From the NCBI GenBank assembly GCA_044370475.1, contig JBILVK010000005.1:3068-67067 (forward strand): a stretch of DNA of 64,000 nt, written 5' to 3'. The position numbers were made by a program, and so were the translations under genes. The notes under the pieces were generated by a model. That model was not told the origin of the DNA and did not search any database. It worked only from the letters and a program-made list of their open reading frames with translations. Shown here piece by piece: positions 10,413 through 19,214 of the stretch; the first letter of the stretch is position 1; each line of letters begins with the position of its first letter. Origin of the DNA: B1 sp044370475 (GTDB lineage: Bacteria > Bacteroidota > Bacteroidia > UKL13-3).

Positions 10413-11265
10413 TCATCCCTGCCCTAAAGGCAAAATCATGCATATTTTCTACATAAATATCCCCAGGATGCTCATTTAATACATCGTTGTGCATAAACCG
10501 AGTTCGTGTATAACCCATGCCTATGGTTAAAGAAAAATTAAAGTTGGAAGAAGGCTGAAACAAAAAGCCATTTTGCAATAAAAGCGACTGAAAATTAGCC
10601 CCCATTCTCTCATCCACTTTCACATACGGATAATTGCCTACAGAGCCAAAATCTAAATAATCAAACCATCCAAATTCTATGGATGGTCCTACAAAATACC
10701 TTACCTTTCCTTGCCCATTTGGAAAATAATTAATGTCAACACCCGTACTAAATTTCTTGTTCTCTCTGTAATATCCTTGCCTTCCATATTGAGCCTCTAA
10801 AACAGCATACTTGTTTAAACCAATTGCATACAATCCAAGCGATACAGGCACGCGAACACTGTAATCACCAGTTTTAGTAAAATACTCATAAGACAAGGTA
10901 AGAGAACCTGCAAAATAATCGGGGACATTTAATTGAATCATGCGTCTGTTAAAATTGGTTCGGAATGGATCCTCGCGCGGCGCATCTCCCCATACCTTAG
11001 AGCCCTCTGAAACTGGCGCAGCAACAGTAAACTGCTCTGATGTTCCATTGGCATATACAATACGCTTAACCTCCGATTTGCTTAATACAAATAAAGGGCC
11101 ACCCATGCCTGCCGGATTTTTATACTTGACTTGTGTAGGTGTAACTTCAATAATTTGTACTGGCATTACTTTGCCGTTTATCCTATATAAAGTATCTTGG
11201 GCTTTTGCGCCTTCCATTCCTAAAAGTATCAAAATAGATACAACTAAATATTTCATAGCATTCAT
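10393..11265 (-). CDS. Secreted outer-membrane beta-barrel protein
   Basis: A 290-residue protein with a clear signal peptide (LVVSILILLGMEGAKAQ). After a short domain (DTLYRINGKVMPVQIIEV, then KYKNPAGMGGP) of a type common in Bacteroidota secreted proteins that responds to no known ligand, the rest shows alternating strands typical of an 8-10-stranded outer-membrane barrel and ends in GYRF, with a terminal Phe as outer-membrane barrels often have. The start could be the first Met or the MKYL four codons in. It overlaps the lipoprotein-like gene downstream. Function unknown. Confidence 0.75.
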   Translation of the reverse strand: MNAMKYLVVSILILLGMEGAKAQDTLYRINGKVMPVQIIEVTPTQVKYKNPAGMGGPLFVLSKSEVKRIVYANGTSEQFTVAAPVSEGSKVWGDAPREDPFRTNFNRRMIQLNVPDYFAGSLTLSYEYFTKTGDYSVRVPVSLGLYAIGLNKYAVLEAQYGRQGYYRENKKFSTGVDINYFPNGQGKVRYFVGPSIEFGWFDYLDFGSVGNYPYVKVDERMGANFQSLLLQNGFLFQPSSNFNFSLTIGMGYTRTRFMHNDVLNEHPGDIYVENMHDFAFRAGMNVGYRF

Positions 11266-11348
11266 TTAAAAGTAAGCTCAAAAATAGCACTTATTATTCC
11301 AATATTGCATACTAAATTTCTATAATGGTATTTTTAAAATTCAACTTA

Positions 11349-11876
11349 CTATCCAAGCTTATAATGCGCTTGGATCAAGCCAGATGAAAATGATTTTGAA
11401 CCCAGCAACTGCAGCGCCCTTTCTGGAATGCCTTCTTTAAATAGCTTGGTGCCAGCACCCAAAATAACGGGTATGGTAGATATAATAATTTCGTCCATTA
11501 ATCCCAATTGCAACAAAGCATTTGCAGCATCTGCACCACCATCACAAAATATGTTTTTACCGCCTTTTGCTTTTAAGGTCTGAACCAATTCGCGCAAATC
11601 GCCGGTATAAAAATGGGTATTCCCAATGCTATCTTTAGCAGTGCGCGTTAGGATATAACTCTCCTTATCAGCATGCGGAAAAACCGGCACTTGCTTCATT
11701 ATCCAATCATAGGTCTTTCTACCCATGATTACCGTATCAACAGATTGGGTAAAATCAACATATCCATAATCTTCACCAGGGGTTTCTACCATTGACAGAA
11801 AACTCAAATCGTCACCAGGTCCGGCTATGTAACCATCTAAGCTAGCAGCAATGTATAAAATAACTTTCATCGGCAT
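11349..11876 (-). CDS. Dihydrofolate-reductase-family protein (RibD C-terminal type)
   Basis: A 175-residue protein of the RibD C-terminal/DHFR-like fold. Visible motifs are YIAASLDGYIAGPGDDL at the N-terminus, VIMGRKTYDW (about residues 47-56) and the NADPH-binding GGKNIFCDGGADAANALL followed by PVILGAGTKLF. Such stand-alone proteins are presumed NADPH-dependent reductases with unknown substrate and are not the folate-pathway DHFR. The start abuts the stop of the hotdog gene upstream, indicating translational coupling in a four-gene string (13346 to 11349). A start two codons later (MKVILYIAAS) is equally possible. Confidence 0.85.
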   Translation of the reverse strand: MPMKVILYIAASLDGYIAGPGDDLSFLSMVETPGEDYGYVDFTQSVDTVIMGRKTYDWIMKQVPVFPHADKESYILTRTAKDSIGNTHFYTGDLRELVQTLKAKGGKNIFCDGGADAANALLQLGLMDEIIISTIPVILGAGTKLFKEGIPERALQLLGSKSFSSGLIQAHYKLG

Positions 11877-12293
11877 CTAACTTTTAGCAATAAACCAATC
11901 AAAAATAGCACTTAATACCTTTGTGCCTTCCGCATTATATACCTCGGTTTTCACTTGCAATTGCGCCCTTCCTTTTGTTTGCAAATCGTTTAAAAAAGCA
12001 AGCTTATCTATCTCCACAAATTGAGCCTTACAAAACAAAGAACCATTGGCAGGTTTGTTATACTTAACCTCCGTTTTGCGCACCACAGGAATCAAGCCTT
12101 CTGAAGCCCCAGCAAACTCTTGCAACAGAAATTCACCTGCACTTGCCTCAGCCAAACTCAACTGCACACAGGCATGTAAGGTACCCAAATGATTTAACAA
12201 ATTTGCTTGCTCCTCTAACATAAAAATATAGCCAGGTAGCGTCGCTTTTTTTATCCCAATAAGCTGGTGAAAAGGTATCTTTAAAATATCCAT
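11877..12293 (-). CDS. DUF4442-like hotdog-fold protein
   Basis: A 138-residue protein resembling the DUF4442/PaaI-type hotdog thioesterase-like family: the pattern NHLGTLHACVQLSLAEASAG is the expected central helix region, and VRKTEVKYNKPANGSLFCKA the following strands. Members are thought to act on acyl-CoA or acyl-ACP thioesters, but no substrate can be inferred. It starts 4 bp after the GNAT gene and touches the DHFR-like gene, so it sits in one operon. Confidence 0.7.
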   Translation of the reverse strand: MDILKIPFHQLIGIKKATLPGYIFMLEEQANLLNHLGTLHACVQLSLAEASAGEFLLQEFAGASEGLIPVVRKTEVKYNKPANGSLFCKAQFVEIDKLAFLNDLQTKGRAQLQVKTEVYNAEGTKVLSAIFDWFIAKS

Positions 12294-12297
12294 ATAC

Positions 12298-12783
12298 TTA
12301 AGTTAATTGCAAAACCATTTCGTACCTATCTATACCTTCTCCATACCCATTGGCAAAAAATTGTGTCACCACAAAACCATGTCGCACATAAAAGGCATAT
12401 GTTAGCTGCGAAGTGCCTAAATCTATGGTATAGCCAGGAAACAAATTTCGCATCAATTGGATGCGGTGTTTTAGGTGGGCCGATCCAATGCCTTGCTTGT
12501 GGTAATCCTTATGCACCATGCCCCAGGCCATTCTCGCTACCGATTCTCCACTAACAATATAATAGCCAGCACAACCCACAATTTCATCGCCCAACAAAGC
12601 TACTTCATAATAGTCTAAGCTGGCATTTTCATAGGCCAATAATCCAGCGCCCTTATTCATTAACCATTGGGCAAAAGGTGCGCGTTCGGCAGCATCAAAA
12701 TAGGGTGGTGTATTGCTATCAAACACAGCCAAACAGGCCGCATAATCTGCTGCCATATAGGGCCTAAAAACTAGCTCCAGCAT
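12298..12783 (-). CDS. GNAT-family N-acetyltransferase
   Basis: A 161-residue GCN5-related acetyltransferase. Motif A is visible as VHKDYHKQGIGSAHL, with the acetyl-CoA pyrophosphate loop QGIGSA at residues 97-102, and the C-terminal YAFYVRHGF is the usual motif B region. The acceptor substrate is unknown. The start codon overlaps the upstream gene's stop by one base (TAATG), which implies translational coupling. Confidence 0.85.
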   Translation of the reverse strand: MLELVFRPYMAADYAACLAVFDSNTPPYFDAAERAPFAQWLMNKGAGLLAYENASLDYYEVALLGDEIVGCAGYYIVSGESVARMAWGMVHKDYHKQGIGSAHLKHRIQLMRNLFPGYTIDLGTSQLTYAFYVRHGFVVTQFFANGYGEGIDRYEMVLQLT

Positions 12784-13346
12784 TACTTAATTTTTTGCAA
12801 GCTGTTCATATCGGAAAACTGCTTTTTGTGCTTTGGAAACTCTGCTTTAAAGCTAGCCATCATTTTCTTAAATTCTGCCGTTCCACTGGGTACCACCTTG
12901 CCACCAGAAACCCATTTAATTAGGGTCTCATTGTTAAAATAATACCAATTCTCTGTCATAGATTTTATCTTGGTACGTGGGTTAACAGACAAAGGCGATT
13001 CGTACACAGAATTCTTCGCATAAATAACAATAAAGGCTCCTGCATCATTTACATACTCATCGGCTTCCACTTTGCTAGTATCTGTATAAAAATTAGCATT
13101 GATCATGCGCAATTTTGTGCCTTCAAAATACCCAAAAAAAGCAGTGCCTTCTACTTTGGTTGTTGGTGAGTAAATCGATAGGCTCTTCCTTTTGGCATCT
13201 ATGGCCAAGAATTGCGATTTAACAACTGCTACCGACTTTACGGTATCAATTTTGGCAAGCGCAAAGCCATGCATTGAAACAGCGTTTATAGCATTGCTTG
13301 GTTCAGACCAAAGCAAAGAAAATAACAAAGAAAATAGTAGGTTCAT
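12783..13346 (-). CDS. Secreted hypothetical protein
   Basis: A 187-residue protein with an N-terminal hydrophobic stretch (LLFSLLFSLLWSEPSNA) that works as a signal peptide, although it lacks basic residues before it. The mature part has no motif I recognise; its lysine-rich, beta-rich look fits a periplasmic or surface protein. It is the first gene of the string leading to GNAT, hotdog and DHFR-like genes and overlaps the next gene by one base. A dispersed palindrome copy lies inside the signal-peptide codons (LWSEPS). Confidence 0.6.
   Translation of the reverse strand: MNLLFSLLFSLLWSEPSNAINAVSMHGFALAKIDTVKSVAVVKSQFLAIDAKRKSLSIYSPTTKVEGTAFFGYFEGTKLRMINANFYTDTSKVEADEYVNDAGAFIVIYAKNSVYESPLSVNPRTKIKSMTENWYYFNNETLIKWVSGGKVVPSGTAEFKKMMASFKAEFPKHKKQFSDMNSLQKIK
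13300..13309. repeat. Dispersed palindrome copy 5
   Basis: GGTTCAGACC; encodes WSEP in a signal peptide on the minus strand. Confidence 0.8.
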
Positions 13347-13383
13347 AACAATAAATTATCTTTCGAATATATAAAGCTTCTGC

Positions 13384-13650
13384 TTAATTTTCATCATGTG
13401 CAGCATCACCCAAAAACCGCTCGGCTCTTTTTAAATCGCGTTTCACATATAAATACAAACTCTCTACCTTAGCCCGCGCCCATGGCGTTTTGCGCAAGAA
13501 TGCCAAACTAGATTTAATACTTGGATTCTTCTGAAAGCAATTGATATTTACCGCCTCACCCAAATAGGGCCAGCCCATGGTTTCTACCAAAAAAGTGAGC
13601 ATTTGCTCCAAGGTAATGCCATGTAAGGGATTATTCTTTTGTTCTGTCAT
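13384..13650 (-). CDS. VF530 family (DUF2132) small DNA-binding-like protein
   Basis: An 88-residue protein matching the VF530/DUF2132 family: NPLHGITLEQMLTFLVE near the start, then GWPYLGEAVNINCFQ and KSSLAFLRKTPWARAKVE. Family members are small helical cytoplasmic proteins with a reported DNA-binding fold; the cellular role is not established. The start lies 20 bp inside the upstream lipoprotein gene, so the pair is probably coupled. Confidence 0.85.
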   Translation of the reverse strand: MTEQKNNPLHGITLEQMLTFLVETMGWPYLGEAVNINCFQKNPSIKSSLAFLRKTPWARAKVESLYLYVKRDLKRAERFLGDAAHDEN

Positions 13651-14107
13651 TGCTCGTTTTCATAAAAATAATATCGGCATTCAATTGGATAAAATCTTGG
13701 TTTTTTATATTCACAATGCGCAAACGCTCCAGCTTATTTTCATATAAAACAGTCTCCAAATTTCCAGCCTTAACTTCACTCCTCTCCAACAAAACCGAAT
13801 GGTCTAATTGCGGAATAAAAGCTTCTGCCGTTTCCTCATCTTTGCCATAAATTACATAGGCTGCCAAAGTCTCATCCTTGTTGCTGCCGTAAGCTGCAAA
13901 TGGAACACCCACTTCAAAAATTCGCACACACTCGCCTCGCAATTCACTCCATTGGTACCCTGCCGAACCTATGCATCCATGTGCATCTTTGTCTCCTCCC
14001 ACCACAGCTTTTTCAGTGTCTGTTGGCGCTACCGTTGCCTTTGGTTCTGGGTTGCTACATGCACTTAGCACAGCAACCACACATATCAATACTTTTAAAC
14101 TTTTCAT
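13631..14107 (-). CDS. Lipoprotein, hypothetical conserved
   Basis: A 158-residue lipoprotein: signal peptide followed by lipobox LSAC with the acylated Cys at residue 16, then a Pro/Thr-rich linker. The segment HGCIGSAGYQWSELRGECV resembles a recurring motif of small secreted bacterial proteins with two conserved cysteines; its function is unknown. It overlaps the VF530 gene by 20 bp. Confidence 0.75.
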   Translation of the reverse strand: MKSLKVLICVVAVLSACSNPEPKATVAPTDTEKAVVGGDKDAHGCIGSAGYQWSELRGECVRIFEVGVPFAAYGSNKDETLAAYVIYGKDEETAEAFIPQLDHSVLLERSEVKAGNLETVLYENKLERLRIVNIKNQDFIQLNADIIFMKTSNDRTKE

Positions 14108-14149
14108 ATTCTATTTTTTATAAAAATGATCACACCAAAAACATCAAAC

Positions 14150-14665
14150 TTACTTTCTAAAAACCATGCTTTGTTCTGGACAAACTAATTTATGACTTAC
14201 ACTCGGAGCTCCGTCAAATGCCACATGCACCAAGTTTGTTTGTCCCGAAATCTCTTTACATAAAATAGAATTCTCAATATACAATTCTGTTGCAGCTTGT
14301 TTAAATGGCGCTTCCAAATAGCACCAAATCGCCTCCTCCTCTACCTCATAACCTATGCAAGTTAAAGCAAGTTTCTGCTTTCCCAAGCTTATTGCCAAAT
14401 GCGCCTTCAGATAAGATTCTAACAATGTTTTGTTATTGGCATCTTTGCTTGCCAAATCAATTTTCTGATGTTGTATTTGTGCCAATGCCTGCTGTATATC
14501 GTCTGTAAAAATTTTACAACTCACCTCAAGCTTTTTCTTCTTGGTATCTACTTTTACCTCAGTAGAACTTAAATAAAAAGGATGAGCGGTTTCTACAAAT
14601 GATAAACTCACTGCGCTAGCACACAAAAGTAGCAAGAGAATCAAATTATTTTTTTTAGTTTGCAT
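14150..14665 (-). CDS. DUF6702 family secreted protein
   Basis: A 171-residue protein with a signal peptide (LILLLLLCASAVSLSFVETA) followed by HPFYLSSTEV and VSCKIFTDDIQQAL, the signature I associate with DUF6702. In many Bacteroidota this gene sits beside a HupE/UreJ-like gene and an M1 peptidase, exactly as here, although here it is transcribed divergently. A TATATTTG box ends 5 bp before the ATG, so the message may be almost leaderless. Only 20 bp separate this start from the HupE start. Role unknown, possibly linked to the neighbouring membrane protein. Confidence 0.8.
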   Translation of the reverse strand: MQTKKNNLILLLLLCASAVSLSFVETAHPFYLSSTEVKVDTKKKKLEVSCKIFTDDIQQALAQIQHQKIDLASKDANNKTLLESYLKAHLAISLGKQKLALTCIGYEVEEEAIWCYLEAPFKQAATELYIENSILCKEISGQTNLVHVAFDGAPSVSHKLVCPEQSMVFRK

Positions 14666-14670
14666 TTCTT

Positions 14671-14678
14671 CAAATATA
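14671..14678 (-). promoter_or_regulatory. -7 box immediately before DUF6702 start
   Basis: Minus strand TATATTTG, an exact TAnnTTTG match, five bases before the ATG at 14665. Transcription would begin at or next to the start codon. No good -33 box was seen. Confidence 0.4.
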
Positions 14679-14685
14679 GAAAAGA

Positions 14686-15276
14686 ATGCAGAACTTTTGG
14701 CTTTGGTTTAGTACAGGTATTACGCACATCACCGACTTAACAGGATACGATCATATCTTGTTTCTCATGGTGCTTTGCGTGCCCTATTCTTTTAAACAAA
14801 GCAAACACCTATTATGGCTCATCACTGCATTTACCGTTGGTCACAGCATTTCCTTAGCCCTGAGTGTCCTCGGTATTTTTAGTCCAAACACCGCTGCCGT
14901 AGAATGGCTAATTGCGCTCAGCATCCTTATTCTGGCAGTACAAAATATCAGCAATTTTGGTCCGAACCAAGGCGCTAGCAAATGGGTAAATTATGGCCTC
15001 ACCACTTTATTCGGACTCATTCACGGCTTGGGATTCTCTACCCTCTTGCGCGCCATGTTGGGCAAAACAGAATCTTTGGCGTTTCCACTATTCTCTTTTA
15101 ACCTGGGTATAGAGTTTGGACAAATAATTATTCTCGCTTGCATCTTAGGCATTATTGCCGTTTGGACAATTACACTGAAATTGCCACAAAAATACATTAC
15201 GCTTAGTTTTTCAATAGTTGCATTGGTGGTATCACTATTTATGCTCATTGATAGATTTAAATTATTAACCACCTAA
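14686..15276 (+). CDS. HupE/UreJ family membrane protein
   Basis: A 196-residue integral membrane protein with about six hydrophobic segments. Family marks are GITHITDLTGYDHILFLM near the N-terminus, TAFTVGHSISLAL, and GLIHGLGFSTLLR; the conserved His residues fit metal handling, and HupE/UreJ relatives are proposed nickel or cobalt transporters. The substrate here is not known. It is followed after 3 bp by an M1 peptidase, so the two form an operon. A palindrome copy lies in the codons FGPNQ. Confidence 0.85.
   Translation: MQNFWLWFSTGITHITDLTGYDHILFLMVLCVPYSFKQSKHLLWLITAFTVGHSISLALSVLGIFSPNTAAVEWLIALSILILAVQNISNFGPNQGASKWVNYGLTTLFGLIHGLGFSTLLRAMLGKTESLAFPLFSFNLGIEFGQIIILACILGIIAVWTITLKLPQKYITLSFSIVALVVSLFMLIDRFKLLTT
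14959..14968. repeat. Dispersed palindrome copy 6
   Basis: GGTCCGAACC flanked TT and AA; encodes GPNQ in the HupE-like gene. Confidence 0.8.
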
Positions 15277-15279
15277 AAC

Positions 15280-17658
15280 ATGAATAAATATTTCCTTTTT
15301 ATGGTAATGGCTTGCCTTACCCTTAACGCGGTTCTTGCACAAAATATAAGAAACAATCCGCAATCTAAACATGGCAATAAGTTTGAGCAGCTGGGCACCA
15401 TATTGCCAGATGCCAATACCTATAGAACCGCATCTGGCGCACCCGGAGCAAGCTATTGGCAGCAACAGGCAGATTATAAAATCAATGCTAGGCTCGACGA
15501 AAAAGATTTGCGTCTCCATGGCGAGGAACAAATTACTTACCACAACAATTCGCCCGATGTGCTCACTTACCTTTGGTTGCAACTCGACGAAAACCAACAT
15601 AGTCCAAATGCAGAGTCTATCTTGTTTGATGGCAGCGAAAAATCTTACCCGCTTACCACCAATCAGCTTGATGGTTTGGACCCAAAAAAGAACTTGCAAG
15701 GATATGGTGTAAACATACTTTCGGTTACCGATTCGCTAGGCAAGCCGCTCAAGTACACCATCAATTATACCATGATGCGCATAGAACTTGCAAAGCCGCT
15801 TAAATCAAAACAGAAGTTTAGTTTTAGAATAAAGTGGAACTATAAGTTGCCAGAGCGCATGAAGATTGGTGGTCGTGGCGGTTATGAGCGCTTTGGTTCA
15901 GATAGTAATTGCACTTTTACCATTACCCAATGGTACCCGCGTATGTGTGTTTATAGCGATTACCAAGGCTGGAACAACAAGCAGTTTACGGGCAGGGGCG
16001 AGTTCTCTTTGGTGTTTGGAAACTTTGAGGTGAACATGCAAGTTCCGGCCGATCATGTGGTGGCGGCTACTGGTACTTGTAGCAATTATGCCGAGGTACT
16101 TACGGCGGCGCAATTAGAAAGATGGAGCAAGGCGCAGCAGCTAAATGGCCAAAATGTTGCGGAGGAACCTATTGAAGTTGTGACCTTAAATGAGGCCAAG
16201 CAGCGTGAAACAAAACCCGATACCATCACGTATAAAACATGGAAATATAAAGCACAAAATGTGCGTGATTTTGCTTGGGGCAGTTCGCGCAAATTTGTGT
16301 GGGATGCGGTTCCTGTGACCATTGAGGGCAAAAAAATAATGGCCATGAGTTATTATCCCAAAGAAGCGTATGGCCTGTATAGGCGCTACTCTACCAAGAC
16401 CGTTGCACATACTTTGCGCGTGTATTCTAAGCATACCATTGCCTATCCATACCCTGTGGCCATTAGTGTGGAAGCGGCCAATGGCATGGAGTACCCTATG
16501 ATCTGTTTTAATTTTGGCCGAACCGAGGAAGATGGTACCTATTCATCGCGCACCAAACATGGCATGCTGGGTGTAATTATTCATGAGGTTGGACATAATT
16601 TCTTTCCCATGATTATTAATTCTGATGAGCGCAATTGGAGCTGGATGGATGAGGGTTTAAATACTTTTGTGCAGTTCTTAACCGAACAAGAATTTGACAA
16701 CAATTATCCTTCAAATAGAGGTCCGGCACACAAAATGGTAGATTATATGCGCTTACCAAAAGACCAATTAGAGCCCATCATGACCAATAGTGAGAACATT
16801 AATCAATTTGGTTCAAACGCTTATGGAAAGCCAGCTACGGCGCTAAATATTTTGCGTGAAACGGTAATGGGAAGAGAGTTGTTTGATTATTCATTTAAAG
16901 AATATTGCAGGCGTTGGGCTTTTAAACATCCTGCTCCGGCAGATTTCTTTAGAACCATGGAAGATGCCTCTGGCGTAGATTTAGATTGGTTCTGGCGGGG
17001 TTGGTTTTATGATATAGAGCCAGTAGACATTTCCTTAGATAGTGTGCTGTGTTTTACGGTGGATGTTCCCAGCAAGCCTTTGGTAAGAGAAGACAAGGTG
17101 CGCAACAGAGCAGCGCGCGCACAAAAAGATTTTATTCATGTATCGCGTCAAAGAAATTTAGAGTCGGGCATGAAGTTTTTGGTGGACCAAGATACTTCGC
17201 TGCGCGATTTTTACTATTACTATAAAGAAGAGTTAGAGCCAGTAGACACAAGCGCTCCCAAGACTGTAAATAGGTACGAAAACATTACCCCTATTACGGA
17301 AACGGAGTTCGAAAAATACAAAGGCAACTATTATTATGAATTGCATTTTAGCAATGTAGGTGGATTGGTAATGCCCATTATTATTCAATGGAATTTTGAA
17401 GATGGAACAAGCGAAATAGATCGCATAAGTGCCTATATATGGCGCAAAGATGAGCAGCAGGTGACCAAAACTTTTGTCAAGAATAAGGCCGTAAAATCAG
17501 TGCGCATAGATCCTTTTAAAGAAACTGCAGACATACAAGAAAGCAATAATGTATGGCCCGCAGAGCAGACTCCTACTAGGTTTGAGCTGTACAAGGCCAA
17601 AACTTTGCAACGCGGTCAATTTGATGACGACAATAAAATGAAGAAAGCAAAGAAATAA
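15280..17658 (+). CDS. M1 family zinc metallopeptidase, secreted
   Basis: A 792-residue gluzincin aminopeptidase with a signal peptide (LFMVMACLTLNAVLAQ). The zinc site is intact: HEVGH at residues 435-439 and the third ligand Glu at 458 (SWMDEG), the exact HExxH-X18-E spacing of family M1. The substrate-binding GAMEN-like motif appears as NGMEYPM about 30 residues upstream. N-terminal residues 50-210 are the expected saddle-shaped beta domain. It is likely periplasmic or exported and removes N-terminal residues from peptides. It is cotranscribed with the HupE-like gene. Confidence 0.92.
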   Translation: MNKYFLFMVMACLTLNAVLAQNIRNNPQSKHGNKFEQLGTILPDANTYRTASGAPGASYWQQQADYKINARLDEKDLRLHGEEQITYHNNSPDVLTYLWLQLDENQHSPNAESILFDGSEKSYPLTTNQLDGLDPKKNLQGYGVNILSVTDSLGKPLKYTINYTMMRIELAKPLKSKQKFSFRIKWNYKLPERMKIGGRGGYERFGSDSNCTFTITQWYPRMCVYSDYQGWNNKQFTGRGEFSLVFGNFEVNMQVPADHVVAATGTCSNYAEVLTAAQLERWSKAQQLNGQNVAEEPIEVVTLNEAKQRETKPDTITYKTWKYKAQNVRDFAWGSSRKFVWDAVPVTIEGKKIMAMSYYPKEAYGLYRRYSTKTVAHTLRVYSKHTIAYPYPVAISVEAANGMEYPMICFNFGRTEEDGTYSSRTKHGMLGVIIHEVGHNFFPMIINSDERNWSWMDEGLNTFVQFLTEQEFDNNYPSNRGPAHKMVDYMRLPKDQLEPIMTNSENINQFGSNAYGKPATALNILRETVMGRELFDYSFKEYCRRWAFKHPAPADFFRTMEDASGVDLDWFWRGWFYDIEPVDISLDSVLCFTVDVPSKPLVREDKVRNRAARAQKDFIHVSRQRNLESGMKFLVDQDTSLRDFYYYYKEELEPVDTSAPKTVNRYENITPITETEFEKYKGNYYYELHFSNVGGLVMPIIIQWNFEDGTSEIDRISAYIWRKDEQQVTKTFVKNKAVKSVRIDPFKETADIQESNNVWPAEQTPTRFELYKAKTLQRGQFDDDNKMKKAKK

Positions 17659-17700
17659 ACACGTGTAACAAATATCACACAAATATTTTTGAACGCACTT

Positions 17701-17708
17701 TACCTTTG
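17701..17708 (+). promoter_or_regulatory. -7 box for the rhodanese operon
   Basis: TACCTTTG, an exact TAnnTTTG match, 22 bp before the ATG at 17731. It lies inside the longer possible reading frame that begins at 17689, which argues for the downstream start. Confidence 0.6.
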
Positions 17709-17730
17709 CCAGCAAATAAATAAAATACCA

Positions 17731-18009
17731 ATGGAGAATTTAGCAAATCAAGTAAAAGCAGGTGAGGTTAAAATAGTTGACGTAAGAACACCTATGGAAT
17801 TTATGGGCGGACATGTAGCAGGAAGTATCAATATTCCTTTGAATGAAGTTCCAGAAAGAGTAGAAGAGTTTAAATCAATGAAGAAGGTTATTTTGTGCTG
17901 CGCCTCGGGTGGTAGAAGCATGCAAGCAACAGGCTTTTTACGTCAGCATGGCATCAATTGCGATAATGGCGGCTCATGGTTAAGTGTGAATAATGCCATG
18001 CAAAACTAA
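17731..18009 (+). CDS. Single-domain rhodanese-like protein
   Basis: A 92-residue rhodanese domain without a signal peptide, thus cytoplasmic. VDVRTPMEFMGGHVAGSINIP is the standard N-terminal signature, and the active-site loop is CCASGGRS with the catalytic Cys in place. It probably carries persulfide sulfur or transfers it. I chose ATG 17731 over the frame-extending 17689 because a consensus -7 promoter lies between them and the protein then begins MENLANQ. Its stop overlaps the next gene (TAATG). Confidence 0.88.
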   Translation: MENLANQVKAGEVKIVDVRTPMEFMGGHVAGSINIPLNEVPERVEEFKSMKKVILCCASGGRSMQATGFLRQHGINCDNGGSWLSVNNAMQN

Positions 18010-18260
18010 TGGGAACATTTAGCATAGCCAATTTAAAGAGCAATTGGACGCTTATTAAAGTGCTTAAAATTGCTTTGGCCCTCACGGTAATGTTTCAATC
18101 GTGGGAGGCAAAGGATATTCTTTTGGGCTCTTTTGGCGCCCTGTTCTTGGGTCAGGCCTTGCTTAATATTGGCTGTTGCGGACCACAAGGATGCGCTGTG
18201 CCAGTAAGCAAGAAAGAAGATGACAACATCAAAGACATTAGCTATACAGAAGTTAAATAG
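18009..18260 (+). CDS. Small membrane protein beside rhodanese
   Basis: An 83-residue protein with two hydrophobic segments (about residues 16-33 and 38-55) followed by NIGCCGPQGCAVP, a cysteine cluster, and a charged tail. Membrane proteins of this kind are often paired or fused with rhodanese domains (the YgaP arrangement), which supports a role in sulfur or redox handling. The start overlaps the rhodanese stop by one base, so the two are translationally coupled. Confidence 0.75.
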   Translation: MGTFSIANLKSNWTLIKVLKIALALTVMFQSWEAKDILLGSFGALFLGQALLNIGCCGPQGCAVPVSKKEDDNIKDISYTEVK

Positions 18261-18377
18261 TAGCAACTAGGGTGCTTCAAAAACTATTTGGGCCGAACCA
18301 ACAAATTTGATGTATTGTTGTTTCTTCATTGAGTAGGATGCACCAAGAGGATTATAAATAGGTATAAGATAAAATAT

Positions 18378-19094
18378 ATGAATAAAGTAGTGAGTTTAAT
18401 TGTGCTTGCATTTGCACTGAGTTTTGCAGCATGTAACCAAGCACCAGCGGGCAAGGGAGGTAAAGTTTCTCCCGATGAATTTGAGCAATTGGTAGCCAAA
18501 ACACCAGGCGCACAAATTGTGGATGTGCGCACACCCGGTGAGTTTGCAAGCGGACATGTGGCAAATGCCATAAACATAGACGTAAACGGTTCTGATTTTG
18601 AACAACGCATACAAGAGCTCGATAAAACGAAACCTGTTTTTGTGTATTGCAAATCGGGTGGCAGAAGTGCCGGAGCAGTTTCCACCATGCGCAGCAATGG
18701 CTTTGATACTATATACGAAATGCCCGGAATGATGTCGTGGAACAATGCTGGCAAACCTGTAGTAACGGGCGATGCAGCGCCAGTAAAAGCTGCGGGCCTG
18801 ACTATGGAAGATTATCAAAAAGCAGTTACCAGCGACAAATTTGTGTTGGTAGATTTTAATGCGGTTTGGTGCAAACCTTGTAAAGTATTATCGCCTATTT
18901 TAGATAAAATTGGTTCAGACAAAAAAGACAAATTAATTATTCTAAAGATAGATGCAGACGAGAATGAGGCATTGGTTCAGCAAAAAGGAATTGATGGCAT
19001 ACCTTACATGGAACTATACAAAGACGGCAAAATGGTATGGTCGCACAAGGGCATGATAAGCGAAACAGAATTGTTAAAAGAAACTGGTTTGTAA
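18378..19094 (+). CDS. Rhodanese-thioredoxin fusion lipoprotein
   Basis: A 238-residue lipoprotein. The signal peptide ends in lipobox FAAC (Cys at about residue 19). A rhodanese domain follows (about 30-125) with VDVRTPGEFASGHV and active-site loop CKSGGRS (Cys about 91). A thioredoxin domain fills the rest (about 135-238), with WCKPCK at about 164-169 and the cis-Pro motif GIPYMELY. Both catalytic sites are intact. It probably moves sulfur or reduces disulfides in the periplasm while anchored in a membrane. It lies 117 bp after the small membrane gene on the same strand. Its last codons and its terminator form one arm of a 150-bp direct repeat (see 19066). Confidence 0.9.
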   Translation: MNKVVSLIVLAFALSFAACNQAPAGKGGKVSPDEFEQLVAKTPGAQIVDVRTPGEFASGHVANAINIDVNGSDFEQRIQELDKTKPVFVYCKSGGRSAGAVSTMRSNGFDTIYEMPGMMSWNNAGKPVVTGDAAPVKAAGLTMEDYQKAVTSDKFVLVDFNAVWCKPCKVLSPILDKIGSDKKDKLIILKIDADENEALVQQKGIDGIPYMELYKDGKMVWSHKGMISETELLKETGL

Positions 19095-19214
19095 GTTTTG
19101 AAATTGAATTTTAAATAAAATCCCGCAAGTGTAATATTAAACACCTGCGGGATTTTTTGTTTTATAACACCTGAGGCTTATTTATTCCTTCACAATTTTG
19201 CCACTGTGAAATTG
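19066..19214 (+). repeat. Direct repeat copy 1 (gene end plus terminator)
   Basis: Holds the last codons of the rhodanese-thioredoxin gene, its terminator and about 55 bp beyond. It is about 90% identical to 21221-21370 by eye, with one single-base gap in the terminator loop. The two copies bracket the restriction/Bro remnant segment. Confidence 0.9.
19119..19158 (+). terminator. Intrinsic terminator after rhodanese-thioredoxin gene
   Basis: Stem AATCCCGCAAGTG with CACCTGCGGGATT (one mismatch) and a run of six T. Confidence 0.88.
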
